The notes below the pieces were generated by a model, which was not told where the DNA came from, searched no databases, and was given only the letters and a program-made list of their open reading frames with translations. A DNA stretch of 64,000 bases from Mermis nigrescens (taxonomy: Eukaryota > Nematoda > Enoplea > Mermithida > Mermithidae), in NCBI GenBank assembly GCA_036768485.1, contig JAVLUZ010000151.1:1201885-1265884 (forward strand). The letters are read 5' to 3'. A program made the position numbers and the translations under genes. This document shows positions 23,401 to 37,481 of the stretch, in pieces; positions within the stretch are counted from its first letter, which is position 1, and each line of letters opens with the position of its first letter.

Positions 23401-25081
23401 TAAGAAAACGACATGCCTATGTACATACACAGGCCAGTATTGAAGGAGGCGGGGTGGCGGCCGCCCCTTCAGCGAGAAAAATTTTCGAATGGTAAGATAA
23501 TGCAGGGAAAGATGGTGAAACTGCATCGAATTTTCAGCGCTTCGTGACAAATGCGATTTCCGATATTTTTGCCACAAACACGATAAAAACGACTATTTAT
23601 TGCCTTTTGAGAGAAATTTAATGCAGATCATGTCTTAAGACATCGACTAATGCGAGTTTTCAATTTCAACGAAGGATCGAAGATGTAAACCAATTTGCCT
23701 ATGTTGGATCCGCCCTTCTAATTTTGCAAGTCTCCTGGATATGGGCTTTTCTGCATGTAAATATTGAGATTGTTGATGATTTTTGTAGACCTCAGACCTT
23801 TAAAATAGGTAGGCAAACTGATTTCATCAATATAAGTAGAATCCTTTTCCATAGAGAGATTTATACGGTCAATATGCTTGTCTTAAAAAGCATTTTAGAT
23901 CGACCAAACAGGAGATGGCCAATAAAACTGTACTGCAGCCAATTAAATGTAGTCATTTCAACGGTTCCGGTTGCATCTGAGGGCTTGAAAATCACTTTGT
24001 AGGTGTAGATGCAGAATACGTTATAACAAAAATAAAATAAGTAGAAATTACAAGATGATAAGTTTAGCGCAAGGAGCAAAAGCACTCTAAATATTTACTG
24101 TCTTCTTGTGATAAATACTCGTATACATGCACATTTAGCACGTCTACGTCAGCTAGGTACATAATACTTTCACATCACCATTAGAAGAGGATTTAGCACA
24201 CTAAGATACGCATTCACCACATCGATATCGGTAAAAGCGTGTGAACATAAAACATGAATTCAATACCTGTGCCCGTCACGAGACAAGGCAGCATTCCAGA
24301 TTTTAAAGGATATTTGCGTTTAAAACGATACCATTTATTAAACAAGACAATACAATAATCAGCTATTTCAGAAATTTATGGCCGATTCTAGATTTCTCAC
24401 AGAAGTGTCGTTTGCAAGTTATCGCTTTTTAAACACGAATTCGGAACTTGCTAAATTTTTTTGTATTTAACTTTTTAATAGGACATAATTCATCGGGAAA
24501 TGCCATAAAACTCTAATTGACTTTAAAGGTTTACATAAAATCGTGATACTTGAGCGCTTTCTCGAAAACTTCACCGACGACGGCATTTTGAACCAAAAAA
24601 AATCAGAAAATATTACAAATGTAGAGGGATAAATCAAGACAAGTGTTAAAAAATATACGTATGCGATCGCGAAAGAGGAACATAGGTAGATAAATAATTA
24701 TTAAAGACGAGTTGAACAGAGGTATAAAACAATCAAAGTAGAATCAGAAGTGCTCGCTATGCATTAATTGACAGGCACGTATCTCTGGGGGGATGGTGGG
24801 GTTCGGACCTCCCAAAATTCAGAAAAATCGGCAAAATATGACTTTTCGAACATTATTTTGTGCTCTTTTTAACCTTTTTGGGCTGAGTCCCCCCAAAATT
24901 GGTGTTTGGCTCCCCAAATAGGACGGCCAGCTACGTGCCTGTTAATTGAGAATAACGTTCGAAGATTCTAGATGTTGCTAAGCAAGCAACAACTGTGACG
25001 TACATATATAGCATCAATAAAAATGCATCTTACAGTAAGCATTCAATCAAGAGCATCATTATACAAACAGATCTTCAAATA
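20497..25081. other. Intergenic region between PCS and MOB3
   Basis: It holds family G (about 21050-21347), family C copies (about 21385-21645, 22325-22680 and 23440-23755) and the tiny element Q (24772-24941). A PCS promoter should lie in the first few hundred bases above 20496, but I cannot point to one. Otherwise I see no gene. Confidence 0.5.
24772..24941 (+). mobile_element. Q, 170-bp MITE with perfect TIRs and duplication
   Basis: The ends are CAGGCACGTA and TACGTGCCTG. It is flanked by TTAATTGA at 24764-24771 and 24942-24949, identical on both sides. The interior is G-rich then C-rich (GGGGGGATGG, CCCCCCAAAATT). Confidence 0.82.
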
Positions 25082-25120
25082 TCAACCGCCGCTTAAACCG
25101 ATGAGAATTTCTTCCAGGCG
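25082..25120 (-). CDS. Possible MOB3 last exon
   Basis: Phase 0 after GGCTGCAG gives [12 protein letters not shown] then TGA, a length and character plausible for a MOB tail. The polypyrimidine tract is weak and no AATAAA follows closely. It is a candidate only. Confidence 0.25.
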   Translation of the reverse strand, partial: RLEEILIGLSGG

Positions 25121-28100
25121 CTGCAGCCTGCTATATTTTGATTAATTTTCTATTATCCGCTGTTAACGAACATTTGCACATAAATGAAGGCGCGTCGAAT
25201 CCTGAATTATTCCGACGACAGAAGAAAGAACTAGTAAGCACCCAATAAGGTGCATATAACGTCATTTCATTCATGTTAGCGAGATTTTTTCAAATCCTGT
25301 TCGCCGTATCCATACGACCCAATCAATTTTCTGGTCATGTCAACCTAAAAATAAAAAACATTCAAAACTGGAACCATACATGATCTTGAGGGTTCATTTT
25401 CCCAGTACAATTTTCACCCTCCTCCGTTCCTCAGAATTAGCATTTGTCCAGAAGTTACCAAAAATTTACTTGAAGTTCGTAGAAAAATGCTGTTTTTAAG
25501 CATTTTTAGCTATCTATTTGCTCAAAAGTGTCAAATTTTCGGAGCTTTGCGCCATATACTCATCTTTTGACTATATTTTGTTCAATCTATTCGACTTTTT
25601 TGAATTTTTTTCCAATTTTTTCTTCGTTTCCAAGCTCTAGAAAGATAGAGCATCGTTAGAAACGCCGAAGAAACTATGTTTTTAACGTGTATCAACCTTT
25701 ATTGGGTCCAAAAAGGGCGTTTTAAAATTCCACCCCTCCAGAATTCCCATCTGTGCATGTATGACTAGAACAAATAGATTATCCCGCTACCGAATATCGA
25801 GGTTGCTGACCGATTGCACAAAAGTGATGATATTATCCTACGAATGAAATTTGACTCGGTTTAAAACATATTTTCTGCTCAAAAACAGAAATTTCTTCAT
25901 TTCGAAATTTTGAATAGAATGTTATTTTGAGAAGAAGCGACATACTATGATAACCAAACTAGCAACTTTCAACAAGGGTGTTCCGAAATAAATCACGAAT
26001 TCGCGATGAAAATGGTACGCATTCATGCACATGGGGGGATGAGGGGGTATTACCCCCTGAAGGGTCAGCCTGACAGGTACTGCACGGCGATTTTGAGCTG
26101 ATGGAACGTTTTCTGCATCATTTTTGAAGTCAAAAGCAGTAAGAACGTCGAAATTTTTTTTGGCCAGAAAGCGCCCAAAATTTATAAATTTTTGCATTTT
26201 CAGTATCAAAAGTAATAAAAAGCAGTCAAAATGGACAAAAATGCTTTTAAAATGCGATATTACCTTGAAAAAGCATTTTATAGGCTATTTCTGACCAATT
26301 TAAGCGTTAAAACAACAAAAAATTGTGAATGTTAAATTTTCTCTTTTGGATTTTTAGATTTCAGCCCCCTGCCGACCCTGACCTTGTGCACCTATAATGG
26401 TACGACCAAACATTGACCGAAGGAAAACTAAAATCATACATGTAACGGCTCATAATTTTGTATGGAGGGATTCCCTACATATGTATGTGAACGTGGGACG
26501 GGGCAGGGGTTGGGGGCTTAGACCCCTCGAAATTTCAACGGATCCCCAAGACCCTCATAATTAAATATTGGCATGTTTTTTGTAATTTTTACCAATCTTT
26601 ACACCACCCAGACCTCAGAATTCGGATGCGGCCGAAAAATGCATGTTTTCGTTAAAAATCAGGAGAATAGTCAAAAATTTTCTGACTTTGGGGCGACTTT
26701 AAATGGGGGATTTCACCATCACCTTGTAACATGTATGATTAAAATACTCTATTCTTGTTTTTCTACGTGGGAGCCCTTAAACGTATGCCACCAAGGCTCA
26801 AGAAAAATTTATGAGCCATTTTATAATCTTAGCTTATTAACTACACGGACTTTAACATTTATTTATCGAGATGCTTCCCATCAGCTAGCTGGAAAACTTA
26901 TATAACATAGGAAATCGAATCGCTTCGTGAAAGATTGCAATTATTTTTCAAATTTTTCAGAATGTTTGACCAAATGCAGCAATACAACGGATTCCGGAAA
27001 ACTGATTTATATATGTTTAAGCTTAGACCGTCGAGGATTTGAGTCAATATTCAAACACTTACTCACATATAGTACTATCGAAATCGAAACTCGGACTGAA
27101 AATTTCTAGCCATTCAAGTAGTAGTATGTATGTATGTATGAATCCCCGTATCCAGGATTTTTTTCAGGGGGGATCGCAAAACTTGAAGTCGAATATCTCG
27201 AGTACTATTAGGAGGTACGCAAAAATAAAGGCATTTTTGAGCGTTTCCGAAAAATTTTCACTTTATTTGATACTCATACGCGAAATCTATCGTTCAAACT
27301 GTCTGCAAAACTGATTTTTATCATTCAATTCATTAAAAACTTTTTAACCTTTGTATTTATACTAAATCTTTGTATTTCAAAACAAAACAACAGCAAAAAT
27401 AAATACTCTGGCGCGAAGCGCCGGAAAAAATTGACATGTTCTCCATGTCTAACTTATCTTTGAGCAGTTTTGCAAGATTTATGAGGCAAAAGGTGCACGT
27501 AAACAATAAATCCGGCGCAAAGCGTCAAAATTTTTTTACGTGTTCATGCTCCTACACTCAATTTCGCACCTTTTGGAAGAGGAGAATATCATAAACTTGA
27601 TTTCACGGATAATTTTATCTCGGAAAAGATTTAAATACATAGTAAATAGTAATTTTAATCAAATTTATGGCGAAGCGCCGAAAATTTGAGCATTTTCAGG
27701 CTGGGAAACGTCAAAAACATATTTAGTTTCATTTCTAATAAATCTGAAAAAATTTCAGAGGGGAGAATTCCCCCGTGTTTTCCCCTGGATAAGGGCCTGT
27801 ATGTATTTGTATCTTGTCTGGCCTAATAATTAATTGATGGCTCACGAAGCGTCCAAAAACAATAAGTGTTCCAGATAAGAAGCCAGCAGACTTACCAATG
27901 GTTCTAACTCGCTCGGATCGACTAGACCAAAATGAACGACAAAATAGTAGAAGTGTTTGTAGCAAGTATTAACATGCGCTTCCTGAAGTATGTATGTTGG
28001 GATAAAACAAACAAATACATCATATGTACACACATATATGTATGCGCAGTCAAGAATGTGCCTGCCCTGAATATTTTTTATCGAAAGCTTAGTTTTAAAT

Positions 28101-31100
28101 GAAAAGGGGTTTTCCGATTTCTCGAATAAAGCTGGGAGTTCAGAAGCGCTGATCAAAAGATAAAAAGCATGGGAGCCAGGTCGGTACCAATGGAAGACGC
28201 CGATACAGATGAAGAATTTTGAAAAAGGCGATATATGTAAATGATACAAATGATAAAGAAACTAGGAAAATGAATGGAGATGTTATATATAACTAATAAC
28301 CAACCAAAAAGGTTTTAAATTAGGCTTTTTCTCAAAAATTAGAGGACGGCTAAATTATTTATAAAACATCTCCGGCGGAAAAATGACGGTGTCACTTCAA
28401 AACCACAACTCTTAAACATTTTTAACATAGTTGCACGCTTTTTTGTATTTGGCAAAGATTTTTCCCGATGTACAAAGACTTTTCCAAAAAAAGACAAAAA
28501 TTATAAAGATATATAGAACACACAATTACTCATTTCGGTGCCGCGCCGAAATGAGTAATTGTGTGTTCTATATATCTTTATACTGGAAGAAATTGCATTT
28601 CAAAAGGAAAACAAAGGAAAAATGTCAAATTTTTCGGGCTTCGCGCCGTTTTAAGACGATTAATAGTTAGTTCCCCAATGTACAGAGTTGAGAGAGGAGT
28701 GAAATCCCAAAATAGGGGACCAGTAAATTAAGTGGTGTATTACTATTAGCCGAAACTATTTTTTGTACGAGCTTCTTTGTGCATGTACAAAGATCTCCGA
28801 AAAAGTCTTTGTATGAGCGGACGAATTTTCGAAGATATATTATATAAATATTGAATATACACATTTTTATATACTACCAGTGTGACCTGTGACCCGCATG
28901 CAGTCCTAAATGTGATAATTTGGCCTAAGTTTAGTTGATAATATTAGTTCGGAGCGAAGCGTTGAAATCTTTATGAGCTTTTGATGGAATTTACGCATAA
29001 AACTCGATTGAGAAAGCTAAAACAACTTGTACTACAAAATCAGAAATTTTACAAACATTGTAATATGCCAATTAAACCTTGTAATTAGCACCATTACGCT
29101 TATAAATCCAATGCAACATTAAGATAAATTACTCAATTTTATCTTTGAACGGCAAAAAAGTGCAAAGTTATTAAATAGTACTTATTTTGCATAAAATTTT
29201 TAAAGACAGTAGAAATAGATACAAAATATATTTGAATCTGCATAAAAATGCCTAGATTACACTAAGATTGATTTTGGAGTGTTTAATGCCCCTGCTTGAA
29301 GCTAAATACAGTATATTAGCGATATTTCGCGCGAAGCGCCGAAATTTTTTTGAAATTTCCTGAAAAATACTTTAAAAAACGTTAAAATTACTATCACTTT
29401 GCCCCAGAAAGAATTTTAGCATTGTATAAAGATGGCTCCAAAAATGAATGCACGAGCCGAAATCGATTTTTGGCGAAAAGCTGCATTTTTTGGCCATTTT
29501 TATGTGCCTTTTTGCGATTTTCGGCCAAAAATTGATGGTCATTTACCCCCCCCTCCTTAAAATAGCCGGAAACCATACGTGTAACAGGGAGCTTTGGGAA
29601 ATTCCCCACCCAAGGGTGGATGTCCTCCTCACACACCCCACCGTCACAAAAGTTTGACCCACCCTCCTCATTTTCAGCGAAAAATTGCGCTTTTTAGCTA
29701 TTTTTAGGTGTTTTTGCCACTTTTGGCCAAACATCGGAGCCGTTTAACTTCATCCCCCTAAACATGGCTGATAAATATATATGTAACAGGGGTTCGGACC
29801 ATTCCCCACCCACGCTTTTACGCCCCGCACCCCTCCAAAGTCAGAAAAGTTTTGACCACCACCCTTTCTGGCGAAAACTTGAGCTTTTCTGGCTATTTTA
29901 TGTGTTTTTTGCCATTTTTGGCCTGAAATTGAAGTTGCCAACCACCTCCTTCTAAAATAGTCGAGACACCTACCCAAAATTTCCAACCGTTACATGTAGG
30001 CCACGGACCCCCTCTCCCAAACCTTTGAGCTGTTACATGCGTGTTTTATAGTGATAGTTTGTCTATTTACTCTTGCTTACATTCAAAAATACTGTATCAA
30101 TTCGTGAAATTCTAATAATTAAGTGCACTTTTGCCGTAGAAAAAATTGGGTTAGAAAAAATTCAAAAGGTTTTCCCCGAAAATTGTCTGACAGTGACTTG
30201 AGTCTTGGACCCTGAAGGGAGTAATACCCTCTCTCAACCCCTATGGGAATTTGTGTGACGATTCTTATTGATTTTTGCCCTCAGAAATCCAGCAATTAGC
30301 TAAAATACAGTACCAAAGGTCGAACAACTGTTTTCACCACAGCTATTGTACCATATAATAGTACCTACCCAAAAATTTAAGTGTACAAAATGTACAAAGA
30401 CTTTTAGGGACCATCTTTGTACACGTACAAACGGACCTTGTACAAAAAAACACTGCATAGTTGCATGATCTCCAATAAGAAAATCCAAGAGAAAGTGACA
30501 AAAATATTTTTTGCAGATTGGACAGATATGTAGATACATAGAAATAGATAAATGCACAACTTACTCCTCCAATCCGTCCCAAATGCTCAAAATGATGTAT
30601 ATACACGTGTACAAAAACTCTGAACAACCGCGTTAGTATCTTCTTGGACAGCTTCTTGAAGGTCTTTGGAAAAGGGACTGCTGAAATATATTTAAAGCGA
30701 GAGATACAACAAAATCGTTAAGCTTGTTTGAACTTATGTAGCTGAGGAAAACTACTGACCAGCACAGCTGCATCGAATTTTGAAAAAATGATTATTATGA
30801 ATTTTAATATTATTTAATGTCTTGTACTTTTTTACCTTTTCGGGACGTTTGTACTTCAAAAGATATGTACATACTTCAAAAGATAAGCATTGGTGTCCAG
30901 AAAGTAGTTGCCTAGTTTAGCTATATAAGTAAGTCTTACTTTTAATTTCGAAACAAATTAATGAAATATGCCTATTTCAACAAGAATTTCAACAAAATCA
31001 AATTCTTAGTTGAAAATCGAAGAGCATAAGTTTTTACAAAATAAAATGTAAAATCTCTAGGGCTGAAGTAAGTGATAAGATTCGCCCTGATTTGATAGAC

Positions 31101-34100
31101 GGCTGATATGAACTTGATACGGTTAGGTAGGTACGCAACCTTGCTAAACCCTGACGCCGGACTCTTACACTTGGGAAATTTCGGCGACAATCAAGGCCAC
31201 AGATGCGCGGCGTGAACAGTCTGGGGGATAAGCTGGTCTAAAAGGGTCAGCCACACAGGTTTTCTGAGCAAAATGGTCTCAAAAACCAGTACAAATGCTA
31301 AAATAGCTTAAGATCAGCACCATGGGTGGGCGGCACTGAAACTCTGGGGGAGGGTGCTAGACTTTTCAAAGGTAAAAAATGGCATTAAAATGGTGGTATG
31401 GCGAAAAAACACCATTTTTTTAACGTTTTTCAACGAGCACTATTTATTGGCATCAAGAAATGCGGGGAAAAACAGAAAAAATAATCAAAAATTGAATTAT
31501 GGTGGTATTTTGGTTTCTGGGAGGGAGGTATTATGGTCTCTGAAGGGGGGTGCATACCCCCAAAACTTCCCACGCCCAGGTATGATCAGCACTGATCTAC
31601 AGTTTCTCGTAAATTTCAAGCATTCTTGCAGAGCAATTCTGACTTACACCCAGTTTTGATTTACATCCATTTTTGATCTTCTACCATTTTCGCCTTCCTT
31701 TAGCCTTATTTTTTTCTAGAAAATTTCCCTTTTTCTATTCCAATATTTAGATCCCCAACCTTTTGTGTGCATATCTGGTCAACCAAGACTGCCAAAAGTC
31801 GTATATGGCTAACGGCTAACCACTTACACAGCTAGAAACATGCATGTAAGAGGGGGATGGGGGGTACCCCACCCAAATGCGGCCGTCCCCCATCCCCCAG
31901 AGCCAAAAAATTCTTTGATACCCCTCCCCGAGTTTTGGAAAAAATCGATTTTTTTGCCGTTTTTAGGTGTTTTTTGGCCAAAAATTAGAGGTTATTAACC
32001 ATCCCCCCTAAAAATGGCCGGGAACCCCCAAATTTCAAGCCGTTACATGTATGCATGACTAGAAAGATCTTTGTATGTATTATATACAAATCGAAAAATA
32101 TATAAATAAAACGAAATCCGAATCAAACAAAAAATTCAAATCAACATTCATAAAACCTAAACGAAAATAAAGACAAATATATTGAGAAATCGAATAAAAG
32201 GGGAGGGTGGGAAGGAGAATCCCCGAAAAATTTTCATCACCCCCAGAATTGGCGATTTTTTTATAGTTTGCAGAAATTTTTAAAAAATTTGTAGAAAAGA
32301 TGCTTTTCTAAGCGTTTTTAGCTATCTATTTGCTCGAAAGTGCCAAAATTTCGGCGCTTCGCGCCATTATACTCATGTTTTGACTATATCTGTTCCGCTT
32401 ATAAGTCAGAATAAATTGAATAAAACAGAAATAAAGTACCTTCTAAAGGCTATACGTTGCAGCAAACCGCGATGGGGTGTAAAATGGGTGAAAAAACACT
32501 TCTTTTTCCCTATTTTGATTCGTAAATATCTCAAATATTATGCGGAACAGAAGTCATCCACATACAAACGTACTTCAATTCAAAGGCTACAAACTGGCCC
32601 GACCCACATTTTTTACACTCAATGGGGAGTAAGATTCCGATTTTTGAAGTTTACAATGTGTTAAATGGTGGAAAATACGCTTTTGTCCGTTTTTCTGTCC
32701 GCCACTTCCCCCGTTTAGAAGTGTTCCTGTCTTGTTTTTTTCGCAAACTTCTCCGGTTAAGAGTCTGGACATGATCTCAAGCCTAAAAATGTACCAGGAA
32801 TCAAACGTTATACGCCAGTTGGGCGCGTTAAAACTCAACAGTGGTGTTAAGTTGTTTACATCTAATATTTATTTGTCTTCAGGCCATCGTGGAGACTTCA
32901 TTTTTTAGTAAATGTTGATCGTATTACGAATCCGACTAAAATTTTCTTTATAATCTGTGGTTGTGCAAAGTTTACACTGCGAGTTAACTTTAGAGCCTTG
33001 CGGAAGCTTACAGAATGTTCTATGTTCGTAACGTCAGAATTACGAATCTGACTGTTAGTTTTCTCTACACCCAGTAGTTGTGTGAAGTTTGCACTATTTT
33101 TTATTGTTAATGTGTAGTTTGTACTACAAATTTATTTCACTTCCTGAGAATTTTTTCCAAAATATGTTCCGAAAGGTCAGAATTAAGAATCTGACTGTAT
33201 GTTTTCCTTACACCCAGTCAGTGATCGGACCGAGGCCTCGGCCTCGGCAAGCCTCGACGTTTTTTGGAGCCTCGGCCTCGGCGCCGAGGGCGAAGCTGAA
33301 AAGTGCCGAGGCGCCGAGGGTTAAAATCAAATTTGAATAAGTTTAATATATCCGTTGAATATTAAATAATTAGAATGCATCTGCAGTATACAGGCTATTT
33401 TTTACCTATAGACTCTTCTTGTGGTTTTAGTCGCGTACCCAGTTACACCAAGATATATACAGCAAAGTGCCAATTTATTATTCATGCTCGCTACATGGTT
33501 TATTATTCATGCTCGCACACAATACGCATTCTCAAAGGGCGGGGTGAGGGAGGGTTATTACCGCCCTCTCAGGGTACAAGACTCAAGTCACTGTCAGACG
33601 ATTTATGGTGAAAACCTTTGAATATTTTTGAACTTAATTTTTACTATGGCAAAGTGCAGCTAACTATTAGAATTTCCCGAAGTGATACAGTATTTTTGAA
33701 TGTAAGCAAGAGTAAATGGACAAACTATCACTATAAAACATGCATGTAACAGCTCAAAATTTTCGGAAGGGGCTCCTCGGCATACATGTAACAGCTAGAA
33801 ATTTCGGGTAGGGGTCCCTGGCCATTTTTAGAAGGAGGGGGATTAGCGACTCTAATTCTATGTAAAAAATGGCAAAAGCACCTAAAAATAGCCAACAAAG
33901 CGCAAATTTTCGCCAAAAATGGGGAGGGTGGGTCAAAATTTCCTGACGATGAAGGGAAGGGTGTGGGGAGGACGTCCAACCCTGGGTGGGTGGGGAATTC
34001 CCAAAGCCCCCTGTTACACGTATGGTTTTTGGCCATTTTTATGGGAGAGGGCATTTTCACGAATTTTCGACCGAAAATCGCAAAACGCACCTAAAAATGG

Positions 34101-37100
34101 CCAATAAATGCAGGTTTTGCCAAAATCAATTTCGGCTCATGCATTTTTTGGAGCCATTTTCATACAATGTTAATATACTTTCTTGGACAAAGTGATATTA
34201 ATTATATCGTTTTTCAGTATTTTTTTAGAAAATTCCAAAAAATTTTCGGCGCTTCGCGCAAAATATCGCTAATATACTGTATTTAGATTGAAGCAGGGGC
34301 ATTAAACACTCAAAAATCAATTTTTGTGTATCTAGGCATCTTTATACAGATTTGAATATCTTTTGTATCGATTTATACTGTTTTTAAAAGCTTTATGCAA
34401 AATAAGTACTATTTAATAACTTTGCACTTTTTTGCCAATCAAAGATAAAATTGACTAATTTATCCTGATGTTGCATTGGATTTCTAAGCACAGTAGTGCT
34501 TATTACAAGATTTAATTGGCACATTACAATATCTTTAATATTTCTGATAATGTAGTACAAGTTGTTTTAGCTTTCTCAGTCGAGTTTTATGTGTAAATTT
34601 CATCAGAAGCTAAAAAATTTCGGTCAGGCCGAATTATCAAACCCTGTTTTACCACACTAAATCGCTACTGTACCATACTATAATAGTACACAAAAATTTG
34701 CATGCACAAAATGTTAAAGACTTTTGGATACCATCTTTGTACATGTAAAAAGGTATCTTGCACAAAAAAAACACTGTTTAGGATTGCATGCCGGATGCAG
34801 GTCACACACTGGCAGTATGTAAAAATGTGTATATTTAAAAATATATTTATGTAAAATATCTACAAAAATTTGTTCGCTCATACAAAGACACTACTTAATT
34901 TACTGGTCCCTTATTTTGAGATTTCACCCTTCTCTCAACTCTGGACCTTGGGAAACTATGATCGGAAAGTACAGTGCAGTTCCCGTCATATTACCTACAA
35001 CACCAGAATTGGATGACTGAAAAAGCGTGTTTAAGCATGCATAAAAGCGAGCACAACAATGGTTACAGTTCTGTCTTTACTTAGCTAATTTCAATTGTTC
35101 GTTTATTTCTTTGACACTGTTTTCTTATTTATAGTAATAAAAGTTTTTGAGTGCTTGTTCAGCCACATTTTTCATTAACTATTCCAGGTCTTCAACGGCA
35201 ACTTGTTAAATTAAGTATGCTTTCATGCTGCTGACTTTATTCAATAAATCCTTCACACATTTAATCTACTATTATTGAAAATAAGAATGAATTGTTTGAC
35301 ATTCGATAAAGTGTTTAATATTACGATTATTCTCTAGCTCATGTGCATACAAAATATTCTAAGAGTACTATTTATGGGTATAGGTATATAAGCTTGACCC
35401 TCGGCATTACCCTCGGCCTCGGCCTCGGCCGAGGCAAGGATTTTAAGTCGCCTCGGCCTCGGCCGAGGCCGAGGGTCCAAAAAGTACCCTCGGTCCGATC
35501 ACTGCACCCAGTAGTTATGTATGTAAAGTTTACACGGAAAATTAAATTTAGTTTCGAGCGTTGCAGAAGCTTAATTTTTTTAAATTTTTCATGTAACATC
35601 TGGATTACGACTCTGAGCATAAGGGTTCTTTACACTCAATAACTGCGTATACATATGCTGAAAATCTTTGATCTGTTTAAATAAGGTAAGGTTGCCTTGT
35701 TTGAGAAAGATAATGCTGATGTTCAGAACAATATTGTTTTACGCGTCTTAGACTGTCATCATTAGTGTAGCATGTTACCGCATGTGTTTACAGACTAATT
35801 TACTCAAATCATGCTAATTAAAAGTAGGGTACTGGCAAAGAAAAATTCTCCGATGGAACAAAAAAGACGAATATACTCGGGATTGTGGATTATAAAGGAT
35901 GTAAAAGGAGAGGACTAGGAAAAAGCTACCTATGTACGTATATGCTTAAAGTCGCTTCTGCTAAAAATCTGCTAAAAATCAACTTTCTCTCAGCAACGCT
36001 AAGAATCGAAGTACAATATTCTGCGACCTCTGAAAAGTGTAACCTTCTCTGAATAATTTTCAATGGTTCACATAAGAGTGTATAAATAGAATCTAAAATG
36101 TACACTTTCTCCATCTAATTTCCTTCAGCTACTGCACAGCTGAGTTGCTGCTTTTTCAATCGTTTTTTGATTCAATAGTTAATTTCAATCTGCAGGCCGC
36201 CGAATATACTCCAATTTTTTTCGCGTTGCTTAGAGAACGTCTGATTTTTAGCAGACTTAGCGACTTTAGGCCACATATGGGCATAGGGGTGAGAATGGAT
36301 ATTAGTCCTACCTAAGGTTTTGTAAAACCATGTAATGTCAGGCGATTTTGAGGAAACCCAAGGTGCTGCAAGACAATTTATGAGCTTACAGCGGGAAAAA
36401 GGTCGAAATTTCTACCTGAAAATGATTTCCGTTTTGAGAATTTTTGTAATTTTAATAAAGAAACCTATAAATTAGTCGAACTTCATTAGTAACGCTTAAA
36501 AACCCAGTTTACCGCATATAACGTGCTATCGTGCCATATTATAGTACCCTAAAATGTACACGTTTAAAAGGTACATAGACTTTTAGGGACCACCTTTACT
36601 ATACAAAGAGACCTACTAAAAAACGATGACCATAATTCATTATATGACCATTCCTGGATTTCACCCCATCTGGCCACCTCTACCTCGCCCATATATGCTT
36701 TAAGCATATACATAGGTAGCTTTTTTCCTAGTCCCCTCCTTTAACATCCTTAAAAATTCACAATCCCAAGTATGTTCGTCTTTTTTGTTCCATTGGAGCA
36801 TTTTTCTTTGCTAATTAATATTTATTCGCCTTCGATTTTAGATAATAATAATAATACTCAAAAATTGATTAATTATAATTCATTCAAAAATGCGGCTTAT
36901 ATAACTGAAGTATTATACCAGGATCGACTGGGAAAAGACTTTCGTCATTAATTTGCTCTTCAGCCCAGTCCATTAGCAGACCGATGTAGCAAGGCGCTGA
37001 CAGTCTTGTAGGTTTTTTATAAGTTTTATCATCTCGCCACAGGTACTCGTATCTAAATATAGATAAAAACTTCTTATGTTGTATTCAAATTATAAAGTTG

Positions 37101-37382
37101 ATGCTTATGTAAATATACTGGTACTATAGGTGACATACTTTGAACCGCCACTCATCGTGGGACATGATCTTTCCGTACAATTATCCGATATCGTGCCGTA
37201 GAGTAAATTAATTCGATTGAAGAAATCGACAACTAAAAAGGCAATTAATCGAAGATACATAGAAATAATAGGAAGTGACCATTATGATACACAGAAAAAT
37301 AATATATAAATAAATAAGTAAACAAATAAACATGTTGATAGCATATTGAAATAAAATGACGCAAGAAATAATACTACGAATA

Positions 37383-37481
<99 letters not shown>

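Noticed and set aside
23861..24085. Minus-strand frame with PSDATGTVEMTTFNWLQ as a possible MOB3 tail or other exon
   Set aside because: The EMT resemblance to the MOB3 tail is too short and the acceptor phase does not fit the phase-0 junction.
26573..26905. 110-codon plus-strand frame
   Set aside because: No family signature, no matching splice partners, and part of it overlaps repeat-like G-rich sequence.
33731..34107. Overlapping open frames of 60-119 codons on both strands
   Set aside because: They lie inside repeat units of the long F element, also seen at 29.4-30.0 kb, and carry no protein signature.
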